Assembly: GCA_905182725.1 (NCBI GenBank)
Contig: CAJJCQ010000015.1
Coordinates: 1-45,896 of the forward strand
Origin: an uncultured Candidatus Poseidoniales archaeon
Lineage (GTDB): Archaea; Thermoplasmatota; Poseidoniia; Poseidoniales; Poseidoniaceae
Length of the DNA: 45,896 nucleotides
Reading direction: 5' to 3'
The translations under genes were made by a program, and so were the position numbers. The notes beneath the pieces are model-generated. The model ran no database searches. It was given only the letters and a program-made list of their open reading frames with translations, and was not told where the DNA came from. Positions 17,876 to 25,231 of this stretch are shown here, piece after piece (the first letter of the stretch is position 1; each line of letters begins with the position of its first letter).

Positions 17876-18583
17876 TCATGAATTCAAGGCTTCAATTAAC
17901 TGGGCGCCTTCAATGAAGGGAATGCCTCGTTCTTGCGCCCAAAGACGCGCATCAGCGACTGAAAGAGCGTCATCACCATCACTTTGCAACATCTCTGCTC
18001 CAATCACAACAGGTGTTAGACCTGCAAGGCGTGAAAGTCCAACAGCCAATTCAGTATGGCCTTGTCTTCGTGAAAGTCCGCCCTCTGTTTCACGACAGAT
18101 GGGGATATGGCCGGGAGTTCGGAATTCCTTACCCAAAGCAGATTGTGCCTCCTTTCCAGAAATTCCTGCATCGGTCAACTCAGCGGATAATTCCGCAAAT
18201 CGACGAGTCGTAAGGGCTCGGTCATGGTCGGTGATGCCGGTATAGGTATCTCGATGATTCATCGACAAGGTGAAAGCGGAACGTGAGTCATATTGTAGAT
18301 CATTGGTAACGAGGTGCGTGAGTACTGGGAATTGTTCGGTAAGAGACTTTTGCGTATGGAGGTCTTGGAGAAACGGTAAAGAAAATAATTCACCGATTTC
18401 ATGACCAATTGCGAGAAACAAAAGGCCCCCACAATCCATCCGTAATTGACGCATTGTTGCAGGGACTGCATTTTGTGCAGGAAACAATAAATCAGTTTCT
18501 CCTTCCCTTTTTTCAGAATCAAATAAACACACAGGCATTCCGTTCTGGAAAGCGGTCACTGCGGCTTCGACTTGTTCGTCCAT
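17876..18583 (-). CDS. ribB: 3,4-dihydroxy-2-butanone 4-phosphate synthase
   Basis: Converts ribulose 5-phosphate to the four-carbon precursor of riboflavin plus formate. The acidic metal loop is DSEKREGETDLLF, in the archaeal form. Further matches are NHRDTYTGITDHDRALT, FRTPGHIPI and GGLSRRQGHTELAVGLSRLAGL. About 235 residues and stand-alone, with no GTP cyclohydrolase II fusion. The start ATG at 18583 has GGAGGGTGG just upstream, whereas the frame up to 18658 adds an implausible Cys/Ser-rich leader. First gene of a ribB-ribL-ribE-ribH run. I saw no FMN riboswitch in the 147-base intergenic region ahead of it. Confidence 0.94.
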   Translation of the reverse strand: MDEQVEAAVTAFQNGMPVCLFDSEKREGETDLLFPAQNAVPATMRQLRMDCGGLLFLAIGHEIGELFSLPFLQDLHTQKSLTEQFPVLTHLVTNDLQYDSRSAFTLSMNHRDTYTGITDHDRALTTRRFAELSAELTDAGISGKEAQSALGKEFRTPGHIPICRETEGGLSRRQGHTELAVGLSRLAGLTPVVIGAEMLQSDGDDALSVADARLWAQERGIPFIEGAQLIEALNS

Positions 18584-18730
18584 GAACCACCCTCCGCGGC
18601 AGGAGTTCATCAATGGTCGTATGCAATTGATTAACGATGAGAGGGCTAAAAAAGACAATTACAGCGGACAGCCAACGGAAAGGGGTTATCATAGGAAGAC
18701 CCTTGGGTCGTTCCTGCGGAGTTGTGAATT
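18584..18730. promoter_or_regulatory. Divergent intergenic region between ribB and the endonuclease IV-like gene
   Basis: 147 bases between two divergent genes, which must hold both promoters. On the minus side only the ribB Shine-Dalgarno (GGAGGGTGG next to the ATG) is clear. On the plus side a weak A/T-rich element TTATCATAG (18686-18694) stands about 40 bases before the ATG and could be a TATA box for a short-leader transcript. No FMN riboswitch motif, no palindrome of note. Confidence 0.4.
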
Positions 18731-19894
18731 ATGCCAATTAAACTCGGACCTGCAGGCGTTCCTTTGTCTTGTAAAGGACGTACTATCGTTGAAGGAATGG
18801 ACGATATTATCTCTCTTGGATTAGAAACAATGGAAGTCCAAACCGTTCGTATGGTCGCTCCGCAACACTTCGAACAGTATTGGCAAGCCGGTGTTCTTGC
18901 AAATAAAACCGAATTCGAAATGAATATTCACGGACCTTACTATTCAGAACTTCTTGGTAACCGAGTTGAACGTGGACGTTCAATGACCAAAATCGAAACA
19001 ACTCTACAGGCTGCTCGAACCATCAATGCACGACACATCACCCTTCACGCCGGTCACTATGGAGGCATGAGCCCCGGGAGTGCTGCAAATGAACAGGTCG
19101 CCAATGTCTTCGCTGGTATCGTCGATCGTGTCCATGAAATTTGGCATGATGATGAAGATGAATTCCCAGTATTCCCTTGGATTAAAGATGGAACACCGTC
19201 AAAAATTGGCGTTGAAACATCAGGTCGCCAGGAATTGTGGGGCAGCTTAGAAGAAGTTTTGGAAGTTGTCAATCACGTTGAAGGAACAATCCCTGTGCTC
19301 AATATCGCCCATATTCACGCTCGTGGCCATGGTAAAATGCGAACTTCGGAAGACTATGGAGAATTGTTTGACGAAGTTCGTGAAACAATTGGAACAAAAG
19401 AATTCTACTGTCACTTCTCTGGCGTAGAACATCGCTCCGGTAACGCCATGCATTACACGCAAATCAAGAAGTCTGATTTGAACTTCGAGCCACTTGCTGA
19501 GTTCATTGTTGAAGACGGTGGATGGCTTGACATCACACTCATTTCTGACTCTCCACTGTTAGAACACGATGCTATGTACATGCTACAAAGCATCGAAAAA
19601 TCACGCCACCGACAACTCGAACGCAAAGCACGTGAGGACCGTCGTCGGGCACTTGCTGCTCAAACCGGAACGACGCCAGCAGCATTGGCTGCTCGCGAGG
19701 AAGAAAGTGCTAAACTCGCTGAAGAAGAAAACGAGGACGCTGAACAACAGCCAGTTGAAGAAGAAAAACCAGTTGAAGCGGAAGTACCTGCAAAGAAAGC
19801 ACCTGCAAAGAAAGGTGCTGCAAAGAAGGCGGCGAAGAAAGAAGATGACAATGTATTCGACCTTGATACAGATGATGACGACGATTTATTTTGA
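18731..19894 (+). CDS. Endonuclease IV / xylose isomerase-like TIM-barrel protein with Lys/Ala-rich acidic tail
   Basis: The first ~290 residues match the AP endonuclease family 2 (Nfo) barrel: NIHGPYYSEL (His69 region in E. coli numbering), TLHAGHYGGMSPGS (His109 region), IGVETSGRQELWGS (Glu145 region), IAHIHARGHG (His182 region), YCHFSGVE (His216 region) and HYTQIKKSDLNF. Nfo cuts DNA at abasic sites using three zinc ions. Two ligand positions look altered: the Asp before the His182-type residue is Asn (LNIAH), and the final Glu is Asp (LISDSP). After the barrel comes an unusual ~95-residue tail: an Arg/Ala/Glu helix, then repeated AKK/APAKK motifs resembling histone H1-type basic tails, ending in DTDDDDDLF. 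No Shine-Dalgarno is visible. Repair function is likely but not certain. Confidence 0.82.
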   Translation: MPIKLGPAGVPLSCKGRTIVEGMDDIISLGLETMEVQTVRMVAPQHFEQYWQAGVLANKTEFEMNIHGPYYSELLGNRVERGRSMTKIETTLQAARTINARHITLHAGHYGGMSPGSAANEQVANVFAGIVDRVHEIWHDDEDEFPVFPWIKDGTPSKIGVETSGRQELWGSLEEVLEVVNHVEGTIPVLNIAHIHARGHGKMRTSEDYGELFDEVRETIGTKEFYCHFSGVEHRSGNAMHYTQIKKSDLNFEPLAEFIVEDGGWLDITLISDSPLLEHDAMYMLQSIEKSRHRQLERKAREDRRRALAAQTGTTPAALAAREEESAKLAEEENEDAEQQPVEEEKPVEAEVPAKKAPAKKGAAKKAAKKEDDNVFDLDTDDDDDLF

Positions 19895-19992
19895 AGTCTG
19901 CAAAATCTCATTCCCATCGGAAACCGCACCCTTGCACCTCGAATGAGTGGCAATTAACATAAGTAAAGTGAGCGGCGTTCCGCTTGTTCTCT

Positions 19993-20991
19993 ATGGCACA
20001 CATTGCGATTTTAGGTTTAGGAAATTGGGGAACTGCAATTGCTCGCATGTGGTTAGCAGATAACCACCATGTCAAAGGATGGACTGTGGAACAGGAAGTC
20101 TACGAATCCATCACCATGAATTCTGTCAACACAAAATATCTCCCTGACCATCCGGTTGAAGGGCTTGAAGCGACCATGCATCTCGAAGAAGCATTGGAAG
20201 GTGTTGAAATTGTTGTTTTAGCCGTACCTTCATCCGTCATCTTAGGAGTGGTCGACCAGATCATTCCTCACCTTCGTCCTGGCCATGTTATCCTAGATTT
20301 AGCCAAAGGCTTAGCCGATGGAAACAAATTAATTTCAGAAGCCATTCAACAAAAATTATCAGATGCTGGCAAAAGTAATCCTCTTGCTGTAGTTACGGGA
20401 CCAACAATTGCTCCTGAAGCTGCAAGTGGCGTGATGACAACGGCTCTTGTGGCAAGCGAAGATGTCTCAGTAGCACAACACCTAGCAACAACGTTGACCA
20501 CGCAAACCTTCATTTTGCATCCTGCAGCAGATCCTGCCGGAGCAGAATTGTGGGGGGCGTTCAAGAATGTCGTCGCTCTTGCATGCGGACTGGTCGACGG
20601 TTTGAAACAAATTGGGACTCTTGGTGGAGACAATCTCAAAGCCGCTATTTTCATGGCTGGGTTCAAAGAAGGTTGTATTCTACTTCCACAACTTGGAGCA
20701 AAAGCAGAAGTTGCTTTCGGCCCAGCAGGGCTTGGCGACTTGTATGTTACAGCAACCTCCCCTCATGGACGAAACCGTTCAATGGGTGAAAAACTGGGCA
20801 CTGGACTCACGATTGAACAAGCCCTTGAAGAAATGCACATGGTTGCAGAAGGTGTCCGAGCAGCTCGAATGTTTGGCGAAAGAGCAGAAGATTTAGGAAT
20901 CGAAATTCCATTCACAAAGGCGCTTAATACTCTACTCGACGGTTTCATTGATGCTGAAGAGTGTTGCAGAAGAATGGTTGCACTCCACTGA
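19993..20991 (+). CDS. gpsA: NAD(P)-dependent glycerol-3-phosphate dehydrogenase (bacterial type)
   Basis: Interconverts dihydroxyacetone phosphate and sn-glycerol-3-phosphate, the bacterial/eukaryal lipid backbone enantiomer. The N-terminal Rossmann motif is ILGLGNWGTAIARMW. The central blocks are VLDLAKGL, VTGPTIAPEAASG (usual GPSxAxE) and GAFKNVVALACGLVDGL with the catalytic Lys. The C-terminal domain has FGPAGLGDLYVTATSPHGRN. 332 residues from the ATG at 19993; the TTG at 19984 is disfavoured. Archaeal membranes normally use sn-glycerol-1-phosphate made by an unrelated enzyme, so GpsA in this archaeal context is notable. A catabolic or redox-shuttle use cannot be excluded. Confidence 0.95.
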   Translation: MAHIAILGLGNWGTAIARMWLADNHHVKGWTVEQEVYESITMNSVNTKYLPDHPVEGLEATMHLEEALEGVEIVVLAVPSSVILGVVDQIIPHLRPGHVILDLAKGLADGNKLISEAIQQKLSDAGKSNPLAVVTGPTIAPEAASGVMTTALVASEDVSVAQHLATTLTTQTFILHPAADPAGAELWGAFKNVVALACGLVDGLKQIGTLGGDNLKAAIFMAGFKEGCILLPQLGAKAEVAFGPAGLGDLYVTATSPHGRNRSMGEKLGTGLTIEQALEEMHMVAEGVRAARMFGERAEDLGIEIPFTKALNTLLDGFIDAEECCRRMVALH

Positions 20992-21055
20992 ACCCTTCTG
21001 ATTTCAACCTCAAATCAATCGGTGCTGTTTTGAGGGGAATCGCTCTGCGGTATTC

Positions 21056-21271
21056 ATGGCGGAAGAATTAACTGAACTGGAAGCGCGTATCTTTGAATGG
21101 ATTCGTCAGTCAGATTTCGAGAACGTCGCTTGGTCAACTCCTAAAGCAGCCAAGTCTTTCAAAGTCAAAGAAGATGAAGTCTATCAAGCAGTTGCGGCAT
21201 TAACTCGCAAAGTTCCAAACCGGATTCAAGTGTTTTACAAACAAGGTTCACTTCACATTGCTGCCGAGTGA
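21056..21271 (+). CDS. Small winged-helix-like protein
   Basis: 71 residues without Cys or signal. The sequence reads as helix (ELEARIFEWIRQ), helix (STPKAAKSFKV), recognition-type helix (KEDEVYQAVAALTRKV) and beta hairpin (IQVFYKQGSLHIAA), the order of a compact winged helix-turn-helix. It could bind DNA or RNA or serve as a small adaptor; this is a shape judgement, not a family match. No Shine-Dalgarno is near the ATG (GAGGGG is about 20 bases upstream), so leaderless translation is likely. It follows gpsA by 64 bases and converges on phnE. Confidence 0.72.
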   Translation: MAEELTELEARIFEWIRQSDFENVAWSTPKAAKSFKVKEDEVYQAVAALTRKVPNRIQVFYKQGSLHIAAE

Positions 21272-21289
21272 ACCTTGACAAAGAGAGTT

Positions 21290-22153
21290 TCACTCTTCTT
21301 TAGGTGTAAGAATAAAATTCAACCAGGTCGGACGTCGTACATCTCCTTCATCGTTCACAAACGAACGAACCATCATTGAGAGTAAATCGATGATAACAAC
21401 GACGACAAAGATCAAAATGAGGAGCGCAAAGACTTTCTCATACTGGAGAAATTTGAGATATGTACTGATGTAATATCCAATCCCTCCAGCGCCGACAATT
21501 CCAATTACAGTTCCATGCCGAACATTGTATTCAAACATGAACATCAGTTGACTCAAGAGATGATTACTGTTTTCTGGAATGACCACATTAAGCAGAATAC
21601 TACTTCGTGAAAGGCCCATTGCTCGACTTGCTTCCAAAGAATCACTCGCCATTCCTTCAAAGGTTTCATATTGTAATTTACCAAGATACCCAACCGTGTA
21701 GAAGGTCATTGCCAAGACTCCTGAAAGAGGTCCAAAGCCGATTACAATAACAAATAAAATTGCCCAGATAAGACTTGGAAGACTTCGAGTCGCTGAGAGT
21801 AAAATTCGTACTGGGATAGCGACATAAAGGGGCACAAGATTACGTGCGGCAAGAGATGAAAAGAACAAAGCACCTATGAAACCAAGAATGGTAGCAACAA
21901 AAGCAATTTTGATGGTTTCCATCATACCAAGATAACCAACTGAACAGAAAAATTCGATATCCGATTCACATACTGGATACGAGCGAGCTTCAAGAACACT
22001 CCAATTTGGAGGCCACATACTTTCTGAAAAGAAGACAGAGAGATTTTCAAATCCACCCCCAAGTCGGCCCCAGTCCCCTTCAATTAAACCGTTCAACGTA
22101 TGCCAAGCCAAAAACAGCAAAATGAATATAATTCCGAAAAGGCGATATTTCAT
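21290..22153 (-). CDS. phnE: Phosphonate/phosphate-type ABC transporter permease (PhnE family)
   Basis: Integral membrane permease of an importer; the 287 residues include about six hydrophobic helices. The first is an N-terminal anchor followed by an extracytoplasmic loop with Cys residues (PVCESDIEFFCS). The EAA loop that docks with the ATPase is EASRAMGLSRSSILLNVVIPE (residues about 180-200). The GIVGAGGIGYYIS segment is typical of PhnE-like and other importer permeases. The start codon overlaps the phnC stop (ATGA), so ATPase and permease are co-translated. Substrate class is inferred from the binding protein: phosphonate, phosphite or phosphate. Confidence 0.9.
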   Translation of the reverse strand: MKYRLFGIIFILLFLAWHTLNGLIEGDWGRLGGGFENLSVFFSESMWPPNWSVLEARSYPVCESDIEFFCSVGYLGMMETIKIAFVATILGFIGALFFSSLAARNLVPLYVAIPVRILLSATRSLPSLIWAILFVIVIGFGPLSGVLAMTFYTVGYLGKLQYETFEGMASDSLEASRAMGLSRSSILLNVVIPENSNHLLSQLMFMFEYNVRHGTVIGIVGAGGIGYYISTYLKFLQYEKVFALLILIFVVVVIIDLLSMMVRSFVNDEGDVRRPTWLNFILTPKEE

Positions 22154-22833
22154 TCCTCTTCACCCCCAAGTGTACGAATATTCCACTCTTCGAGTGAGAA
22201 GTCTTCAAGTGTGTCGCCTTTAATATTCCAAATACGAGTAGCGAATAATTGAGCGTTATCATCATGGTGTTCAACCATAATGACTGCCGTTCCATTCTCG
22301 ACCAATGTTTGTACTGCTTTGAATACAATTTCAACATTTGAATGATCAAGTTCACCTAGGAATTCATCTGCCAGCATCAATTGTGGCCTCTGAGCCAACG
22401 TTCTAGCAGTGGCGACACGGCGTTGTTGTCCACCGGATAATCGCCGAACTGGTTCATTTGACTTTTCAGCAATCCCGAGCATACGTAATGCATCCATTGT
22501 TCTCTGTGAACGTTCCTTCCACATGTTGAGTGAGAACTTAATTCGTGTTCGGGCACCGAGTGAAACATTGTGCGCAACAGTTGCATGACGTACCAATCCC
22601 AAGCGCTGAGGAATATAACCGAGCCCACCTCGCTTCTCGACCTTCAAGTCAAAAGAACCTGAAAGAGGTCGAACAAGCCCTGAAATCGTACGAATCAACG
22701 TTGTTTTCCCTATCCCAGATGGACCGAGAATCGCTATAATTTCACCGGGGAAAACTTCCACATTGATATTGGAGATCAACGGTTCATCATAGCCTACACT
22801 CAAGTTCTTGAGGGTAAGTACCGAGTCTTCCAT
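22150..22833 (-). CDS. phnC: Phosphonate/phosphate-type ABC transporter ATPase (PhnC family)
   Basis: Nucleotide-binding subunit energising the PhnE permease. Walker A GPSGIGKTT, Q-loop GYIPQRLGL, signature LSGGQQRRVATARTLAQ, Walker B LMLADEF followed by D-loop ELDHSN, and H-loop VEHHDD. 227 residues, a minimal importer ATPase. GAGGGGAAT stands just before the ATG at 22833. It is the first gene after the intercistronic hairpin that separates it from phnD (175-base gap). Confidence 0.92.
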   Translation of the reverse strand: MEDSVLTLKNLSVGYDEPLISNINVEVFPGEIIAILGPSGIGKTTLIRTISGLVRPLSGSFDLKVEKRGGLGYIPQRLGLVRHATVAHNVSLGARTRIKFSLNMWKERSQRTMDALRMLGIAEKSNEPVRRLSGGQQRRVATARTLAQRPQLMLADEFLGELDHSNVEIVFKAVQTLVENGTAVIMVEHHDDNAQLFATRIWNIKGDTLEDFSLEEWNIRTLGGEEE

Positions 22834-22925
22834 AGATTCCCCTCATGCTGTCCTGCTGCCTTTACTTTTTGAAACGGTTGGGTGGAAATGGAAAACAATT
22901 AACTCTCATTCATTTATATCTCTAC

Positions 22926-22975
22926 AAAAAGTCAGTGGAATGGCCCCGAAAGGGTGAGGACAAGGGCCATTTCAC
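22926..22975 (-). terminator. Hairpin plus T-run between phnD and phnC (attenuator/stabiliser candidate)
   Basis: On the transcribed (minus) strand GTGAAATGGCCC pairs with GGGCCATTCCAC across a 17-base loop. The plus-strand arms are 22935-22946 and 22964-22975, giving 12 pairs with one G.U. CTGACTTTTTG follows (T-run at 22926-22930). The form is like an intrinsic terminator placed between the binding-protein gene and the ATPase gene. In ABC operons such elements often allow more binding protein than membrane components to be made. Confidence 0.55.
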
Positions 22976-23007
22976 CGACAATGTATTTTCAAAGGTGTCT
23001 TCAGTCA

Positions 23008-25122
23008 TCATTCTGCAATTTCGAACTTTGAGTCAAAGTAAGCTGAGATCCCTGGAATCGCGCTGATGAGACTGCTGTAACTTCCAAGATGATCTTGGGT
23101 ATTCGCCTCTACTAATCCGGGTGTGTTGAGAACATTCTGAAGGATTTGATCTCCGCAGTGGTTTTGTGGAGAGGTGCTGTCCACTATGTGCGAAACCGTA
23201 TTGTAGCATCCAGTAAATGTTTGTCCTTGCATAGTGTAATTTTCCAAATACATTTCGTCATTCAAAGAGAGCAATGCGTTGAGAATTGCTGTACGTGTTT
23301 GAACATCAAGTTGAGCAGGATTATACATCACTGGGTGGGAAGGAGCTGCACCATACGAAGGAAGCAAGATGTAATCCGATTCAGGCAAACACCAAGCGAG
23401 GTTGTCGGTAGCGTTGTCGTTACCACAGTATGAAGCAACGGTTGAATCCTTAGCAAAGGCGACTTCACCAACGCCTTCAGTAAGACACTTGACTGCTCCG
23501 GAGTAGGAGTAGTAAGGAGTTCCCGAATCAGGAATACTTGCATTTTCGTTAAAGAAAGCATGAATCGTGTCTCGAAGAGATTCAATATCATCCTGAGGTC
23601 CAACGACTGGAGCATAGCCTTGGGAAATCAAGTGACCCATTGGCAGTAACATTCCAGCGGATTTGAGCCAACCAGTGTGACAGGAAGTCTTTCCTGCCAT
23701 CAATGCAAATGGATCGGTTGCTGAATCATTATCAAGATAAGCCTCGGCAATATCTGAACCATTCAGAACGACTGCATGTGCATTGTAATAGGTACGTCCA
23801 TCGGATTTCTGGTCTGCAGCCATCGAGGCAAGACCGTATTCTTTCCAACCAACCCAAGCGGCTCCTCCATCCATAAAGGCGATGTCGACGTTACCAAAGC
23901 GAAGTGCTTCGATAATGGCACCTTCAGATGCAACAGGATACAAAGTCACAGTTACACCGGTTTGTTCAGCGATGTAATCAGCGAGGATTTGCGGGTTTAC
24001 ATCAGCATTGGTGTAGTCATCTTTCAGTTCAAAAGCAATTCGGATGTTCGAAACTGTCGGAGCTACGGTCTCATTAATCGAGAATTTTGTGCTGTAATAG
24101 GCTGAGATTCCAGGGACATCTTCAATCAGATTCCCGTATGAGCCAAGGTGATCAAGTGCATTGGTAGCAGAGATTGCAGGTGTGTTGAGAACGTCAGAAA
24201 GAATTGCAGCCCCTTCTGTTGAATCTTTCATAGCAACCAAAGCATTTTGCACTTTCGTAATTGTGTCAGAAGTCATAAATTCTGGATTATACATCACGGG
24301 GTGTGATGGAGCATTTCCATATGAAGGAAGCAAGATGTAATCCGATTCAGGCAAACACCAATCGAGGTTGTCGGTAACGTTGTCGTTACCACAGTATGAA
24401 GCAACGGTTGAATCCTTAGCAAAGGCTACATCGCCAACACCTTCAGTAAGGCACTTGACTGCTCCAGAGTAGGAATAGTAAGGAGTTCCTGAATCGGGAA
24501 TACTTGAGTCTTCGCTGAAAAAGTTGGTAATCGTGTTACGAAGTGATTCAACATCGCTGGAGTCGCCAATAACATTTGCGTATCCATTTCCAATAAGGAA
24601 GCCCATTGGGAGTAACATTCCTGCGGATTTCAGCCATCCTGTGTGGCACGAAGTCTTACCTGCAAGTAGAGAGAATGGATCGGTTGTTGGATCATCGTCG
24701 AGGTATGCAGCAGCCATATCAGAGTCTTTCAAGACAACTGCATGAGCGCTGTAATAGGTTCTGCCATCGGATTTCTGGTCCGCAGCAAGTGCCTCAAGAC
24801 CGTATTGTTGCCAACCGACCCAAGCAGCACCGCCATCCATGAAAGCCATGTCTGCGTTACCGAAACGAAGCGCTTCAAGAGCTGCGCCTTCGGAGTCAAT
24901 TGGGTAAAGTGTAACATCCATGTTGAGTTCTTCGCTCAAGTAGGAGGCTAATCGTTGAGGATTCTCATCGACATTCGTGTAATCGTCTTTCACACTGTAT
25001 GCGATGACAAAATCTTCTAAATCAGGAGTTTCTTTTTCATCTTCACTTCCGATACAACCTGCAAGAGAGGCAGTGGCGATTAAAAATACGAGCAATGTTG
25101 TTTTTAGCGTTCTTGTGCTCAT
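23008..25122 (-). CDS. phnD: Tandem-duplicated PhnD-like substrate-binding lipoprotein
   Basis: Solute-binding protein of a phosphonate/phosphite/phosphate-type ABC importer. The N-terminus from the ATG at 25122 is a lipoprotein signal with lipobox SLAGC, so the protein is membrane-tethered outside the cell. It then contains two full PhnD-like domains with a period of 322 residues. Each has FVIAYSVKDDYTN- or IRIAFELKDDYTN-type strand 1, an AFMDGGAAWVGW block, ADQKSDGRTYY, AGKTSCHTGWLKSAGMLLPMG, and GTPYYSYSGAVKCLTEG. Typical PhnD has one domain of about 300 residues. Conserved cysteines in both copies suggest disulfides. A longer frame to 25212 would run through the operator palindromes and is rejected. 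Confidence 0.93.
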   Translation of the reverse strand: MSTRTLKTTLLVFLIATASLAGCIGSEDEKETPDLEDFVIAYSVKDDYTNVDENPQRLASYLSEELNMDVTLYPIDSEGAALEALRFGNADMAFMDGGAAWVGWQQYGLEALAADQKSDGRTYYSAHAVVLKDSDMAAAYLDDDPTTDPFSLLAGKTSCHTGWLKSAGMLLPMGFLIGNGYANVIGDSSDVESLRNTITNFFSEDSSIPDSGTPYYSYSGAVKCLTEGVGDVAFAKDSTVASYCGNDNVTDNLDWCLPESDYILLPSYGNAPSHPVMYNPEFMTSDTITKVQNALVAMKDSTEGAAILSDVLNTPAISATNALDHLGSYGNLIEDVPGISAYYSTKFSINETVAPTVSNIRIAFELKDDYTNADVNPQILADYIAEQTGVTVTLYPVASEGAIIEALRFGNVDIAFMDGGAAWVGWKEYGLASMAADQKSDGRTYYNAHAVVLNGSDIAEAYLDNDSATDPFALMAGKTSCHTGWLKSAGMLLPMGHLISQGYAPVVGPQDDIESLRDTIHAFFNENASIPDSGTPYYSYSGAVKCLTEGVGEVAFAKDSTVASYCGNDNATDNLAWCLPESDYILLPSYGAAPSHPVMYNPAQLDVQTRTAILNALLSLNDEMYLENYTMQGQTFTGCYNTVSHIVDSTSPQNHCGDQILQNVLNTPGLVEANTQDHLGSYSSLISAIPGISAYFDSKFEIAE
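23060..25000 (-). repeat. Direct internal duplication within phnD (period 966 bp)
   Basis: The two domain copies align with an offset of 966 bases. Stretches such as 23356-23460 against 24322-24426 are almost identical at the DNA level, including third codon positions, while flanking parts have diverged more. This suggests a fairly recent duplication or continuing gene conversion within the gene. Confidence 0.85.
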
Positions 25123-25137
25123 GATCTGACCTACTGG

Positions 25138-25153
25138 TTTAGGGCGCCCTAAA
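25138..25153. promoter_or_regulatory. Operator-like perfect palindrome (proximal copy) upstream of phnD
   Basis: TTTAGGGCGCCCTAAA is a perfect 16-bp palindrome ending 16 bases before the phnD ATG. It would overlap the expected transcription start if the TATA-like element at 25162-25166 is used. The half-site TTTAGG/CCTAAA resembles DtxR/MntR-family operators; no regulator gene is in the window. Confidence 0.8.
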
Positions 25154-25159
25154 TCCTGC

Positions 25160-25168
25160 GGTATATGA
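25160..25168 (-). promoter_or_regulatory. TATA-like element between the twin operators
   Basis: On the minus strand TTCATATACC lies exactly between the two palindromes. A start site about 26 bases downstream would fall near 25138, at the edge of the proximal palindrome. An alternative A/T element, TTTTAAAA, occurs at 25192-25199. Confidence 0.5.
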
Positions 25169-25170
25169 AG

Positions 25171-25186
25171 TTTAGGGCACCCTAAA
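25171..25186. promoter_or_regulatory. Operator-like palindrome (distal copy) upstream of phnD
   Basis: TTTAGGGCACCCTAAA is the second copy of the 16-bp site; only the central two bases break its symmetry. Centre-to-centre distance from the proximal copy is 33 bp, about three helical turns. Two dimers could therefore bind the same face of the DNA around the TATA-like element. Confidence 0.8.
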
Positions 25187-25231
25187 TCTCCTTTTAAAAT
25201 GGCCTCTGCCAAACACTAAAAGGGACACTGC

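Noticed and set aside
18584-18730. Possible FMN riboswitch ahead of ribB
   Set aside because: None of the conserved RFN-element sequence blocks or stem pattern could be found in 147 bases.
22834-23007. Largest intergenic gap checked for a tRNA or small RNA gene
   Set aside because: No cloverleaf or T-loop (GTTCRA) arrangement; the hairpin found is explained better as an intercistronic element.
25123-25212. 30-residue N-terminal extension of phnD
   Set aside because: It would run through both operator palindromes and bury the lipoprotein signal; the ATG at 25122 starts a standard signal peptide.
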